From JBHGBM01 sp041946965 (lineage in GTDB: Bacteria > Acidobacteriota > Terriglobia > Bryobacterales > Bryobacteraceae): a stretch of DNA of 63,755 bases. A program made the position numbers and the translations under genes. Each line of letters opens with the position of its first letter. Within the stretch, counting starts at the first letter, position 1. The stretch is taken from the NCBI GenBank assembly GCA_041946965.1, contig JBHGBM010000026.1, forward strand, positions 1-63,755. The letters run 5' to 3'. Shown piece after piece: positions 1 through 8,992 of this stretch. A model generated the notes under the pieces. That model had not been told where the DNA came from, searched no databases, and saw nothing but the letters and a program-made list of their open reading frames with translations.

Positions 1-470
1 GTGTTGGTGCTCATGACCATGCCGACCGAACTGGACTGCGATTGCAGCAGTGGAGGCGTCGCCGTCACCGTCACCGTCTCGCTCACCGCGCCGGGATTCA
101 ATGTCATCACCACATTCAGTCTCTGCTGGATGTTCAATCGCAGATTCTCCTGGACGGTGGTCTGAAAACCCGGCGCCGCCGCGGAAGTCTTGTAACGTCC
201 TATCTTCACGGGCGAAAAAATGAAAAGTCCGTTGGCGTTTGTCCTGGTCTGCAATACCAGGCCGGTATCGGTGTTGGTAAGGGTCACCTGGACATTCGGC
301 ATCAGCCCGCCGCTGGTGTCCTGGACTACGCCCGTGATGGTGCCTTGATCCATTTGGGCGGACAGGCCGGCTGCCAGCATCAGCGTAAGGACGAGCCCGC
401 CAAGGCCACGCTGAGCGGCGGGCAGCCAGGCGGCTATCCTCGTCCGGGTTGGATTCAGTCTCCAATTCAT
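1..470 (-). CDS. Oar-like TonB-dependent receptor, N-terminal part (gene runs off the left edge)
   Basis: The minus strand reads open from an ATG at 470 to the window edge, about 156 codons. The start is preceded by a GAGGAG-type ribosome site. A long N-terminus with a hydrophobic signal segment (LVLTLMLAAGLSA) ends near residue 38. A carboxypeptidase-regulatory-like fold follows, with GTITGVVQDTSGG, NANGLFIFSPV and AAAPGFQTTV, then the linker SETVTVTATPPLLQ that leads into a plug domain. This is the standard front end of acidobacterial Oar-type outer-membrane receptors, which import or bind large substrates. The plug and barrel lie outside the window, so substrate and integrity cannot be judged. 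The family call is secure. Confidence 0.88.
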   Translation of the reverse strand, partial: MNWRLNPTRTRIAAWLPAAQRGLGGLVLTLMLAAGLSAQMDQGTITGVVQDTSGGLMPNVQVTLTNTDTGLVLQTRTNANGLFIFSPVKIGRYKTSAAAPGFQTTVQENLRLNIQQRLNVVMTLNPGAVSETVTVTATPPLLQSQSSSVGMVMSTN

Positions 471-661
471 AAAGAAGCGCTCCTCACTCTTGTGGCACGC
501 GTAGCCCGCTGGGGTACGATGCCCAAGCAGGGATTGTACGGCCCGCCCAGGCCGCGGAACGCTAAAAATCGTTACGTTCTGCAGCCGGGGCTCCGTTAAC
601 AAGGCCGCCGCGCGTATCCGGTTGAGTTTCAATGAATTGGAGCAGCCGGATGCCACCGCGA

Positions 662-676
662 TTAACGCGCCGTTAA
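662..676. promoter_or_regulatory. TTAACG-CGC-CGTTAA inverted repeat, possible operator
   Basis: A perfect 6-bp inverted repeat with a 3-bp spacer lies about 60 bp before the malectin-protein gene and in the leader between it and the divergent Oar gene. A further GTTAAC occurs near 594. Its role as an operator is inference from position and symmetry only. Confidence 0.25.
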
Positions 677-737
677 CCCTTCTGTTGCGGTCTCGACCCG
701 CGTTTTGATATTACGGTTCCTGATATCCGGTGCGAGG

Positions 738-2312
738 ATGAGCAGTCCGGCAGAGCGACATTTCGAGGCAGACCGGTTTGCGTCCGAGAGGAATGAACTC
801 GAGACGGTACTCGGCTCGGGTATTTTCGGGCCGTACTCGAACGCCGCTAGACTGCTGCGGTTCGTCTGCGAGAGGCATTTTCAGAACGCCTCCGAGGCCG
901 TCACGGAGTACGAAGTCGGGGTCCACGCTCTTGGGCGCCGTTCAACCTTCGATCCCCAGCGGGATTCGATTGTCAGGGTTGAGGCCCACCGTGTCCGTAA
1001 GCGACTCCAGGAGTATTACGCCAAAGAGGGGGCTTCTCATCCCATCAAGATCGTGCTCGCCCGCGGGCAGTACGGGCCCCAGTTCCTGCGGTCCGAATCG
1101 GCGAAGGACGTCTCACCACCGCAGGTGCCAAGGAGGGACCCCCGGCAGCCCCGGCTCGATGTCCCTGGCCGGCTTCTCTCCTTTCCGGGTTTCCTCCGCG
1201 CCCATGGAGGGACCGTTTTGGTGGTCGCCGTGATTGTATGCGTTGGGCTTGTGGCCGGGGTCTCCCGCTTGGCGCCTGCCTCATCCAGCAAGGCGCCGGT
1301 CCCGCCTCCGCCCGTCGCCGCAACTCCTGGCGCGGATACCGTCCGAATCCTGGCGGGCTTGACTTCCGGGGAGTACGTAGACCGCTTTGGAAACCACTGG
1401 TCGGCCGACCGGTACTTCACCGGCGGAACCACTGCGAATGTGCGCTATATCTCGCTGGCGATGGCGGACGACCCCGGCGTTTATCAGCACCTCCGTGCAG
1501 GCGAGGAGTTCACTTACGATATACCGCTGCGCCCCGGGGTCTATGAGATGCGGCTGATGTTTGCCGAATCCGCGGGGACACCGATCCTCGGCTCCGTTGG
1601 CGATGGGGCGCGCGCGTTTCATGTTGACGCCAACGGCGTTCAAATCCTTCCCCCGCGCGATGGCCGTCACATGGAGCAAATGGATGTGGTGGCGGACGCA
1701 GGCGGCCTCGAGGTGGCCAATATAAAGGTCGTGAAGGACCTATCGCCCGCGCCGGACGGTAAACTTCATCTCCGCTTCTCCGCGCGGAACCAGCGTGCGT
1801 TCGTCAATGCGATCGAAATCGTTCCTGGACTCAAGGGAAAGATGCGGCCGTTGCGATGGCGCGCGAATGACACCCCCTACACGGATAGCAACGGAAGGCT
1901 CTGGCTCGCCGATCGCTACTATAGAGGCGGCAGGCTTTCGCGCTTTCGCGCCACCGTGTCGCGCACCAACGATCCGGCGCTGTACGAAGGGGAGCGATTC
2001 GGATCGTTCACGTATTCAATTCCCGTCGCGGCGGGCTCGACTTACACCGTCCAGATGCATTTCGCGGAAAACTACTTCGGTGGTTACGTGCCACGGCTTG
2101 CCCATCCGCGCATTTTCAATGTATTCGCCAATCACGTGCAGGTGTTGCGGGATTTCGATATCACACGGGAGGCCGGCGCTGCGGTCACGGCGGTGACGAA
2201 AACCTTTCGCGGCGTCAGGCCGAATGTGTTCGACAAGATTGTGCTCAACTTTGAGCCTTCCACTGAACTTGCCATTGTGAACGCGATCTCAGTGGAAGAC
2301 GAGGCCAGGTAG
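738..2312 (+). CDS. Membrane-anchored protein with two malectin-like domains
   Basis: The product is 524 aa. Residues 1-115 form a cytoplasmic domain (LLRFVCERHFQ, ALGRRSTFDPQRDSIVRVEA, RKRLQEYY, GQYGPQF) of the type seen at the N-terminus of many acidobacterial cyclase-like and TPR proteins. It is probably a winged-helix-like signalling or DNA-binding module. One membrane helix lies at about 157-179, followed by a Pro-rich linker. Two malectin-like carbohydrate-binding domains follow, at about 202-365 (GNHWSADRYFTGG, VYEMRLMFAE, VNAIEIVPG) and 368-521 (GRLWLADRYYRGG, YTVQMHFAENYFGG). The C-terminal part should be periplasmic. An upstream in-frame TTG at 705 exists, but the ATG at 738 better fits the domain start. 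Glycan sensing across the membrane is inference. Confidence 0.8.
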   Translation: MSSPAERHFEADRFASERNELETVLGSGIFGPYSNAARLLRFVCERHFQNASEAVTEYEVGVHALGRRSTFDPQRDSIVRVEAHRVRKRLQEYYAKEGASHPIKIVLARGQYGPQFLRSESAKDVSPPQVPRRDPRQPRLDVPGRLLSFPGFLRAHGGTVLVVAVIVCVGLVAGVSRLAPASSSKAPVPPPPVAATPGADTVRILAGLTSGEYVDRFGNHWSADRYFTGGTTANVRYISLAMADDPGVYQHLRAGEEFTYDIPLRPGVYEMRLMFAESAGTPILGSVGDGARAFHVDANGVQILPPRDGRHMEQMDVVADAGGLEVANIKVVKDLSPAPDGKLHLRFSARNQRAFVNAIEIVPGLKGKMRPLRWRANDTPYTDSNGRLWLADRYYRGGRLSRFRATVSRTNDPALYEGERFGSFTYSIPVAAGSTYTVQMHFAENYFGGYVPRLAHPRIFNVFANHVQVLRDFDITREAGAAVTAVTKTFRGVRPNVFDKIVLNFEPSTELAIVNAISVEDEAR

Positions 2313-2471
2313 CATTCAGATTCGATACGCCGCACCAGCCTGGAACTGAGCCGCCGGCGGCCCGTGAAGGCCAGCGGCGAGAGTGCCGCGCAGGGTGATC
2401 TGCTATGCGGGATCGGCACGATGTTGGTTCTTTGACTGAAGCCCTGCGGTTGATTGTCGCCGCGGCCCCAC

Positions 2472-2498
2472 TTGAAATCTTGCCGGAAGTCGGATAAT
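2472..2498 (+). promoter_or_regulatory. Putative promoter of the first sulfatase gene, leaderless
   Basis: TTGAAA at 2472-2477 and GATAAT at 2493-2498 are 15 bp apart (17 bp if TAATTT is taken as the -10 box). Transcription would begin within a base or two of the ATG at 2506, and no Shine-Dalgarno sequence precedes that ATG. This is prediction from motif and spacing only. Confidence 0.35.
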
Positions 2499-2505
2499 TT
2501 TGGCC

Positions 2506-3831
2506 ATGCTCACCAGGCGCTCTCTGTTGCAAGCCTTGCTTGCTCCCCGGCGGGAGCGCTGCAACATCGTGCTGGTTACCGCCGATAATCTCGGATACGG
2601 CGATCTCGGCTGCTACGGCAACACCGAAATCGACACATCCAACTTCGACCGGTTCGCCGCCTCGGGAACGCGCTTCACCAACTTCTACACCGCTTCTCCC
2701 ACCTGCACCGCGTCCCGCGCCGGATTGCTCACCGGGCGTCACCCGGTCCGCTACCGGCTGAACTACCAGCTAAGCGCACAGGAGAACAAGAGCGGCATCG
2801 GGCTCCCCCATTCCGAACAAATCATCCCGCAGTATCTCAAGCCGTGCGGTTATGCGACCGGGTGCTTCGGCAAGTGGAATCTCGGCTGGGCGCCGGGCAG
2901 TCGTCCCACCGAGCGGGGCTTCGACGAATTCTTCGGCCACCGCTCGGGCAACATTGACTATTACACCCACCTCTACAACGGCGACCTCGACCTGTACCGC
3001 GGCACGGAACCGGCGGACGTCGAAGGCTATTCCACCGATCTGTTCGCCGGCGAAGCGATCTCGTTCGTCCACAAGAACCGCGCTCGGCCGTTCTTCCTGT
3101 ACTTGCCGTTCAACGCGCCGCATTATCCTAATCCAGCCAATGTCCGTCCGGGCGAAACCAACCAGTGGCAGGCCCCGGACCGCTGGTTTGCCCATTATGG
3201 CTACTCGCCTCGGGAGCCCGATCCGGTCAAGCGCTTCCGCGCGGTAGTGACCGCTCTCGACGATGCTTTCGGGCGAGTGCTCCAGGCGTTGCGGGAGGCC
3301 GGTCTGGAACCTAACACCCTGATCTTCTTCTACTCCGATAACGGCGCTTTCATGCTCCCCGGCCGCGGATTGGAAGTGCAGACGAACCGCCCCTTGCGCG
3401 GCGGCGGTGTCACGTTGTGGGAAGGCGGCATTCGAGTCGCCGGCATGGCGCGCTGGCCGGGTCGCATTCCGCGAGGCTCCACCTGCCCGGCCCTGCTCAG
3501 CGCCTTCGATGTGTTGCCCCTTGCCGCGCGCGCGGCGGGGGCGACGCTCCCCGGAGACCGGCCATTCGACGGCATGGATCCCAGCCGGGCCCTACGCACC
3601 GGCAAGGGAGGTCACGGCCGCCTCTTCTTCGAATGGCAAAAACAGCAGGCCATGCGCAGCGGAGAGTGGAAGTTGATCCGCACCTCGGTCACCGGTCCCT
3701 GGCAGCTCTACCAGCTTTCGCGCGACGCCGGCGAGGAGCAGGACGTCAGCGCACAGAATGGCGATGTCGTCTCGCGCCTGGCGAAGGACTTTCTATCCTG
3801 GCGTAATGCGCTCCCACCGTCCGGACGTTGA
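2506..3831 (+). CDS. Sulfatase (type I, formylglycine-dependent)
   Basis: The product is 441 aa and should hydrolyse sulfate esters, probably on a carbohydrate. The N-terminus (MLTRRSLLQALLA) has twin arginines and a short hydrophobic run, so Tat export is possible. NIVLVTADNLGYGDLGCYG forms the first metal-binding strand, with ADN where many relatives have ADD. The modification site is CTASR with Cys67, matching C-x-[PA]-x-R. Further family segments are GCFGKWNLGWAPG, RPFFLYLPFNAPHYP and IFFYSDNGAFMLPGRG. The chosen ATG at 2506 follows an in-frame TTG at 2500. The maturation enzyme (FGE or anSME) is not in this window. The substrate is unknown. Confidence 0.9.
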   Translation: MLTRRSLLQALLAPRRERCNIVLVTADNLGYGDLGCYGNTEIDTSNFDRFAASGTRFTNFYTASPTCTASRAGLLTGRHPVRYRLNYQLSAQENKSGIGLPHSEQIIPQYLKPCGYATGCFGKWNLGWAPGSRPTERGFDEFFGHRSGNIDYYTHLYNGDLDLYRGTEPADVEGYSTDLFAGEAISFVHKNRARPFFLYLPFNAPHYPNPANVRPGETNQWQAPDRWFAHYGYSPREPDPVKRFRAVVTALDDAFGRVLQALREAGLEPNTLIFFYSDNGAFMLPGRGLEVQTNRPLRGGGVTLWEGGIRVAGMARWPGRIPRGSTCPALLSAFDVLPLAARAAGATLPGDRPFDGMDPSRALRTGKGGHGRLFFEWQKQQAMRSGEWKLIRTSVTGPWQLYQLSRDAGEEQDVSAQNGDVVSRLAKDFLSWRNALPPSGR

Positions 3832-4008
3832 TGCCGGCCGGGTACCGGGCGCCGCCATCACGGCTCTCTGGAAATGGCGGCAGTTTGGTGCGCCAGACTA
3901 CCTCGCCGGTGAGGGAGAAGGCGGCGGCCGTACTTACGGCTACAGCCCGGCAAGCCCAGTTGCAACCGTGGCGGTAGAAGACCATCTCATGTCGGGGGAG
4001 ATCACCTT

Positions 4009-4764
4009 ATGTTGGATGTAATCAGCGCGTTTCTGTTGGGCGCGATCTGCGCCGCCGGCCTGATCGTGTTGATCGGCTTGGCGGCGATCCGGCCCGTTGC
4101 CAGGTTCGCCGCCTTCGTCATCGCGGCGGCCTGGACTGCTTTGATCTTCGGCATCGCCGCTCTGGGCGGATTCGCACCTGGAGTGACCGGACCGTTTCCC
4201 GGTCCCGTGGTTGCCTTCCTGGTCTTGATGATCGGCGGCCTGGTCGCGTGGATGGCGTGGCCGGCGTTCCGCAACGCGTTCCTCTCGCTGCCGCTTGCGG
4301 GACTGGCCGGCATCAACGCCTTCCGCATCGGGGGGATCTGCTTCCTGATCCTGCATGATCGAGGACGGCTGGCCGCGCCTTTTGCGTTTTCCGCCGGCTG
4401 GGGCGACATCATTACCGGGCTTGCCGCGATCCCGCTGGCGGGCATGGCAGCCTGGAAAGGGAAGCTGCCCCGCGGGCTACTGACGGTTTGGAACGTATTT
4501 GGCGCGCTCGATCTGATCGTGGCCATTCTCTTGGGAGCCCTGTCGGCGCCTGGAACACCGTTCCGGCTGTTTCCACAGGCTCCCGGCACCGTGGTGATGG
4601 GAACGCTTCCGTGGGTAGTGGTCCCCACATTGCTCGTGCCGCTCTACCTGATGAGCCATCTCGCCATCGCGGTGCGCCTGCGATCAGCGGGCCTGGGGCG
4701 CGCAACGGCGCCAGGGCAGGTCGACAACCGGCCGCAGGACACTCTGACCCGCATGGCAGCGTGA
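4009..4764 (+). CDS. Polytopic inner-membrane protein of unknown function
   Basis: The product is 251 aa and dominated by about seven hydrophobic segments, for example DVISAFLLGAICAAGLIVLI, FVIAAAWTALIFGIAALGGF, VVAFLVLMIGGLVAWMAW, ITGLAAIPLAGMAAW and a last segment near residues 200-225. The ATG is preceded by GGGGAG at good spacing. I recognise no catalytic motif. The gene is alone on its strand between the sulfatase and the convergent glnD, and 177 bp separate it from the sulfatase. No function can be assigned. Confidence 0.75.
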   Translation: MLDVISAFLLGAICAAGLIVLIGLAAIRPVARFAAFVIAAAWTALIFGIAALGGFAPGVTGPFPGPVVAFLVLMIGGLVAWMAWPAFRNAFLSLPLAGLAGINAFRIGGICFLILHDRGRLAAPFAFSAGWGDIITGLAAIPLAGMAAWKGKLPRGLLTVWNVFGALDLIVAILLGALSAPGTPFRLFPQAPGTVVMGTLPWVVVPTLLVPLYLMSHLAIAVRLRSAGLGRATAPGQVDNRPQDTLTRMAA

Positions 4765-4783
4765 GAAGCATACAGTGAGCTTG

Positions 4784-4805
4784 CCGGCCGCCTCATGTCG
4801 GCCGG
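4784..4805. terminator. Hairpin between convergent genes (CCGGCCG stem)
   Basis: CCGGCCG (4784-4790) and CGGCCGG (4799-4805) form a perfect 7-bp stem with an 8-nt loop. On the plus strand it is followed by GCTTT. It lies 20 bp after the stop of the membrane protein and before the end of convergent glnD. It is a plausible terminator, although the T-tract is short. Confidence 0.45.
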
Positions 4806-4860
4806 GCTTTGAGCGGTATTTGAGGCCGTCTTTACATCGCCGTGAACACCTTCAGAAGAT

Positions 4861-4882
4861 GCGGGCCGCTCTCACGGCCCGC
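4861..4882 (-). other. Perfect hairpin with the glnD stop codon in its loop
   Basis: GCGGGCCG (4861-4868) and CGGCCCGC (4875-4882) are exact reverse complements, with the 6-nt loop at 4869-4874. The glnD stop codon (complement of 4872-4874) lies in that loop. No U-tract follows on the minus strand, so this is not a classical intrinsic terminator. It could be a 3'-end stabilising or termination-linked structure. Confidence 0.5.
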
Positions 4883-7265
4883 AGGTGAGAAGCAGCGCGG
4901 TCTTCAGCCGCTCCTGTACCTCCGGTGAAAGCTTTACGCCGCCGCGGGTCAGGTAGAAAACATCCACGGCTTTGTGCGCTTCGGTGTGGACGAGCACGAC
5001 TTCGATGTTGCAGCCGGCTGCCGAGATTTCGCGCGCGAGGTCGTAGAGCAGGCCGGGCCGGTCTTGCGCCACGATTTCCACCAGCGTCGAGGCGGCCGAG
5101 GCTTCGCTGTCGAACGTGACCGAGGGCCGGACGCGCGGGCGGGCGAGGAACGCCGGTTTGGGCCGGCCATGCAACAGTCCCCTGACATCGGCGTTGCCGC
5201 GCGCCGCGCGTTCGAGCGCCAGGCGCAGGCGGTCCACCTCGGTGGGATTCAATTCCAGGTTGCGCGCGGGGTCGGTGAAGACGAAGCTGTCGAGAACATC
5301 GCCGGCGCGGTTGGCGAAGGCCTCGGCTTTTACGACGTTCAGGCCGAAGCCGGAGAGCGTGCCCGCGAGGGCGGCGAACAGGCCCGGCCGGTCCTTTGCC
5401 AGCAGGTCCATGGTGAAGACGCCGTTCAGCCTGCGGATCTCCACGGCGGCCCCGGTCTCGCGGCTGAGCTTCCACATCCGCAGGTGTGCCTCGCGCCGGT
5501 CCTCGGCATGGGTGCGGAGGTACCGGCTGGGGAGGCCTTCGAGGAAACGGGCGAGATCGGGCGAAGGCGCCTCGGGCGCCGCGATGCGGTCGGCATCGAG
5601 CCCGCGCGTCAGCTCGCGGTGCGCGCAAAGGTACGCGAGCCATAGCCGCTCCAGGCGCCAGGGACTCATGGCGGCGGGATTCACCGCGCTCATGTCGGCA
5701 TAGGTGAGAAGCGTGAGATCCCGAAGCTGTTCTTCGGTGCCCGCGCGCTGCGCCAGATCGCGGGCCGTCGCGGGGTCGTCCAGATCGCGCGTGCTGGCTG
5801 CGGAGCCGAGCGCGAGGTGCTGCGCGATCAGCGCCCATACACGGGCGAACGCGCCGGGCGGCGCCTGAAGCCGGCTCATGGCGGCTTCCACCAGCGGGCG
5901 GGCGCGGTCCGTGTGGCGCCCGTCTCCACATCCTTTTCCGATGTCGTGGACGAGCAGCGCGAAGGCGAGCACGTCCGGGGCGTCCACCTCCTCGAGTAGA
6001 TCCGCGAAGCGGTGGCGGGTGGCGCGCAGGCCGTGGAGCGCATCGAAGGCCGCCACGGTGTGCTCGTCCACGGTGTAGCGGTGATGGAAGTCCCGCACCA
6101 CCAGGCACTCGATGCGCTTCCATTCCGGCAACACGGCGGGAAGCGCGCCGGTCTCCTCCATGGCGCGAAGCGCCAGGGCGGCGTGCGGCAGGGTGAGAAT
6201 TTCGGTGAACGCGCGCCACACGGGGCGGCCTTCTGCGAAGTAGGTGTCGAGAGACGGACGAGCTTCGGACACGCGCCGTTCGGTTTCCGGCGCCAGCCTC
6301 AGTCCGTGGCGCGCCATGAAGCCGAACAGGCGCAGCGCCAGCTCCGGCTCGCGGTCAAGCTGCGCGGGCGACCGCAGGTACACGCGCTCACGCGAGACGG
6401 TGAACTCGGGAGTGGAGAGCCGCGAGCGCCAGTTGCGGAATTGCGCGAGCAGGTTGCCCTCCGGGCCCTCGGCGGCTTCGATGGCTCTGGATGCGGTGCG
6501 ATGCACGGCGCGGGCATGCCGGAAGTAATGACGCATCCATTCCGCGGGGTCCGTTGCGGCGGCGGCCGCTGCTTCGTCCTGAAGCTCGAAGGTGAGAGTG
6601 TTCGCGTCCCGTCCCAGACGCGCGTGCAGGAAGCACCGCAGCGCGTAAAGAAACTCGCGGGCGGAGGCCAGGGCAACCCATTCCTCCGATGGGCGCGGGA
6701 GCCGCAGCCGTTCCAGCCACCAGATGGTGTGCAGATCGCGGATTCCGCCGGGCGCCTCCTTAATATCGGGCTCCATGTGATGGATGGTGTTCTGAAACCT
6801 GGCGTGGCGGGCGCGGGCGAGCTTGGACAGGCGCCGCGCGATCTCCGCGCCGCGGGCGCGCAGGAACCGGGGAAGCCGCTCCTGCAACTCCGCGTTGAGG
6901 CTCTCGTCTCCGGTGAGGAAGCGCTGGTCGAGCAGGCTGATATTCAGCTCCGGGTTGCCGTCGTGCAGCTCGCAGCAGTCGGCCACGGTGCGCACGGAGT
7001 GGCTCAGCCGGAGGCGGCGGTCCCAGAGCAGGCGCAGGAAATCCGCCAGGGCGGCTCTTGGTTGTTCGCCCGCGATGGCTTTGGGGCGCGCCAGGATGAG
7101 GAGATCCACGTCGGAGCCGGGGAAAAGCTCGCGGCGGCCGTAGCCGCCCACGGCCACCAGCGCCAGACCCGCGGGCACGGACGGCGCGAGAGCCTCGCGG
7201 TAGGCAGCCTGGACGATGGCGTCAGCCAGTTCCGCGCGCCTCCGCAGGCTGCCGGCCGTAAACAT
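4872..7265 (-). CDS. glnD: Bifunctional PII uridylyltransferase / uridylyl-removing enzyme
   Basis: The product is 797 aa and should add UMP to PII when glutamine is low and remove it when glutamine is high. The nucleotidyltransferase motif GGYGRRELFPGSDVD is at residues 40-54. The GlnD-type linker (HHMEPDIKEAPGGIRDLHTI) is near 163-182. The HD domain has YTVDEH near 397 and HDIGKG near 440. Two C-terminal ACT domains carry AKDRPGLFAALAG and AQDRPGLLYDLAREI. It is shorter than the usual 850-900 aa because the N-terminal helices before the catalytic motif are reduced. It follows glnK by 3 bp, so the two are cotranscribed. All active-site motifs I looked for are present. Confidence 0.96.
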   Translation of the reverse strand: MFTAGSLRRRAELADAIVQAAYREALAPSVPAGLALVAVGGYGRRELFPGSDVDLLILARPKAIAGEQPRAALADFLRLLWDRRLRLSHSVRTVADCCELHDGNPELNISLLDQRFLTGDESLNAELQERLPRFLRARGAEIARRLSKLARARHARFQNTIHHMEPDIKEAPGGIRDLHTIWWLERLRLPRPSEEWVALASAREFLYALRCFLHARLGRDANTLTFELQDEAAAAAATDPAEWMRHYFRHARAVHRTASRAIEAAEGPEGNLLAQFRNWRSRLSTPEFTVSRERVYLRSPAQLDREPELALRLFGFMARHGLRLAPETERRVSEARPSLDTYFAEGRPVWRAFTEILTLPHAALALRAMEETGALPAVLPEWKRIECLVVRDFHHRYTVDEHTVAAFDALHGLRATRHRFADLLEEVDAPDVLAFALLVHDIGKGCGDGRHTDRARPLVEAAMSRLQAPPGAFARVWALIAQHLALGSAASTRDLDDPATARDLAQRAGTEEQLRDLTLLTYADMSAVNPAAMSPWRLERLWLAYLCAHRELTRGLDADRIAAPEAPSPDLARFLEGLPSRYLRTHAEDRREAHLRMWKLSRETGAAVEIRRLNGVFTMDLLAKDRPGLFAALAGTLSGFGLNVVKAEAFANRAGDVLDSFVFTDPARNLELNPTEVDRLRLALERAARGNADVRGLLHGRPKPAFLARPRVRPSVTFDSEASAASTLVEIVAQDRPGLLYDLAREISAAGCNIEVVLVHTEAHKAVDVFYLTRGGVKLSPEVQERLKTALLLTCGP

Positions 7266-7268
7266 GGC

Positions 7269-7607
7269 TCAGAGCGCGGCGTCGCCGCGGTCGCCGTTGC
7301 GGATGCGGATCGCCTCGGCCACGTCGAAGACGAAGATCTTCCCGTCGCCGATGCGGCCGGTGCGCGCGGCGGCGGCGAGCGCGGTGATGACCTCGGCGCA
7401 GCGGTCGTCGGGGATCACCAGTTCGAGCTTGATCTTGGGCAGCAGGTCCACCTGGTACTCCTGGCCGCGGTAGACCTCTTTGTGCCCTTTCTGGCGGCCG
7501 TGGCCGCGGACCTCGGCCACGGTCATGCCGTCGATGCCGATGCGCTTCAGCTCTTCTTTTACGCCGTCAAGCCGGAAAGGCTGGATAATGGCTTCGATCT
7601 TCTTCAT
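7269..7607 (-). CDS. glnK: Nitrogen regulatory protein PII
   Basis: The product is 112 aa, the standard PII length. It begins MKKIEAIIQPFRLDGVKEEL and carries the T-loop segment EVYRGQEYQVDLLPK, with the uridylylation target at Tyr51. The C-terminal signature TGRIGDGKIFVFDV is present. It lies 2 bp after amt and 3 bp before glnD. The amt-glnK pairing indicates that this PII binds and blocks the ammonium channel, with GlnD controlling its state. GAGGCG precedes the ATG within the end of amt. The symbol could equally be glnB, and I chose glnK from the amt linkage. Confidence 0.96.
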   Translation of the reverse strand: MKKIEAIIQPFRLDGVKEELKRIGIDGMTVAEVRGHGRQKGHKEVYRGQEYQVDLLPKIKLELVIPDDRCAEVITALAAAARTGRIGDGKIFVFDVAEAIRIRNGDRGDAAL

Positions 7608-7609
7608 GA

Positions 7610-8992
7610 TTACGCCTCGAAGTTGTAGCCTTCCTCGCCGTGCATGCTGAGGTCGAGCCCTTGTCTCTCGTGATCCTTGTCGACGCGGACGCCGATGAGG
7701 AGGTCGCAGAGTTTCAGGATGAACAGCGTGCCCAGGACGGCGAGCGCGGCGGCGATGGCCGCGCCCGCGGCCTGGTTCAGCACCTGCGAAGCGTTGCCGT
7801 CGACCAATCCCAGGGGCACAGGGCGGCCGGCCGGGTCCTTGAGCGCGTCATTCACGGTTCTGGTGGCGAAGACGCCGGTGAGGAGCGCGCCCAGAGTGCC
7901 TCCGGCGCCGTGCACGCCGAACGCGTCGAGCGAATCGTCGTACCCGAACCGCTTTTTCACCGAAGTCACCATGAAGAAGCAGAAGATCCCCGCCGCGAAG
8001 CCGATCACCATGGCCGGAAAGGGCCGCACAAAGCCCGATGCTGGAGTGATGGCGACCAGCCCCGCGACGGCCCCGGAAATTCCTCCAAGCACGCTCGGCT
8101 TGCCGTGCTTCAACCATTCGGCTGCGAGCCAGCCGAGCGTGGCGGCGGCGGCCGCGAAGTGCGTGGCCACGAAGGCGCTGGCGGCGAGCCCGGAGGCGGC
8201 CAGCGCGCTTCCCGCGTTGAAGCCGAACCAGCCGAACCAGAGCAGGCAGGCGCCGATGAAGCTGAGCACCAGGTTGTGCGGTTTCATCGATTCGTATGGG
8301 TATCCGTGGCGTTTTCCCAGGTACACCGCGCAGACCAGTGCGGAGACGCCGGAGGTGATGTGGACCACCGTCCCGCCGGCGAAATCGAGGCAGGGCACGC
8401 GGCCTCCCAGAAATGCGTTCAGGAGCCCTCCCTTGCCCCATACCATGTGCGCCATCGGAAAGTAGACGATGAGGGCCCAGAGGACGGTGAACAGCAGCAT
8501 GGCGCTGAACCTCATGCGCTCGGCGAACGCTCCGGAGATCAGGGCCGGAGTGATGATGGCGAACATCAACTGGTAGACCATGAAGGTCTGCTGGGGTATG
8601 GTGGGCGCGTAGTCCGGATTGGCGGCGGCGTCCACGCCTTCGAGCAGAGCGTAACGAAGATCGCCGACCAGCGGACCGCCCTGGCCGAAGGCGAGGCTGT
8701 AGCCGGCCACGGCCCACAGGACGGAGATTACGGCCATCAGAACGAAGCTCTGCATCATGGTGCCGAGCACGTTCTTCCGGCGCACCAGGCCGCCGTAGAA
8801 AAGCGCCAGGCCGGGGCCGGTCATCAGCAGAACCAGGGCCGAGCTGATGAGCATCCAGGCGTTATCGCCCGCCGATTGCGCCGAACGAACCGCCCCGTCC
8901 ATGGCGGTCAACCTGCCGTCGAGGTTTTGGGGCGCCTGGGCGAAGGCGGCAGTACACACCAATGCCGCGCACACTCCTGGAAGTATCTTCAT
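7610..8992 (-). CDS. amt: Ammonium transporter
   Basis: The product is 460 aa. It starts with a cleavable signal-like segment (MKILPGVCAALVCTAAFAQA) and then has the eleven-helix Amt fold. Visible signatures are GPGLALFYGGLVRRKNVLGT, MAHMVWGKGG (first pore histidine), DFAGGTVVHITSGVSALV and FGVHGAGGTLGALLTGVFAT (second pore histidine). The open frame extends upstream to 9193, but the ATG at 8992 gives the signal sequence and has AGAGGC before it. It is the first gene of amt-glnK-glnD and is divergent from a porin gene, with 146 bp of shared upstream DNA. I could not find a convincing sigma54 site there. Confidence 0.96.
   Translation of the reverse strand: MKILPGVCAALVCTAAFAQAPQNLDGRLTAMDGAVRSAQSAGDNAWMLISSALVLLMTGPGLALFYGGLVRRKNVLGTMMQSFVLMAVISVLWAVAGYSLAFGQGGPLVGDLRYALLEGVDAAANPDYAPTIPQQTFMVYQLMFAIITPALISGAFAERMRFSAMLLFTVLWALIVYFPMAHMVWGKGGLLNAFLGGRVPCLDFAGGTVVHITSGVSALVCAVYLGKRHGYPYESMKPHNLVLSFIGACLLWFGWFGFNAGSALAASGLAASAFVATHFAAAAATLGWLAAEWLKHGKPSVLGGISGAVAGLVAITPASGFVRPFPAMVIGFAAGIFCFFMVTSVKKRFGYDDSLDAFGVHGAGGTLGALLTGVFATRTVNDALKDPAGRPVPLGLVDGNASQVLNQAAGAAIAAALAVLGTLFILKLCDLLIGVRVDKDHERQGLDLSMHGEEGYNFEA

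Noticed and set aside
705..737. TTG start upstream for the malectin protein
   Set aside because: It adds residues that do not belong to the conserved N-terminal domain; the ATG at 738 is the better choice, although its ribosome site is weak.
6012..7628. 538-aa plus-strand frame across glnD and glnK
   Set aside because: It is the shadow of glnD, which has all catalytic motifs on the other strand.
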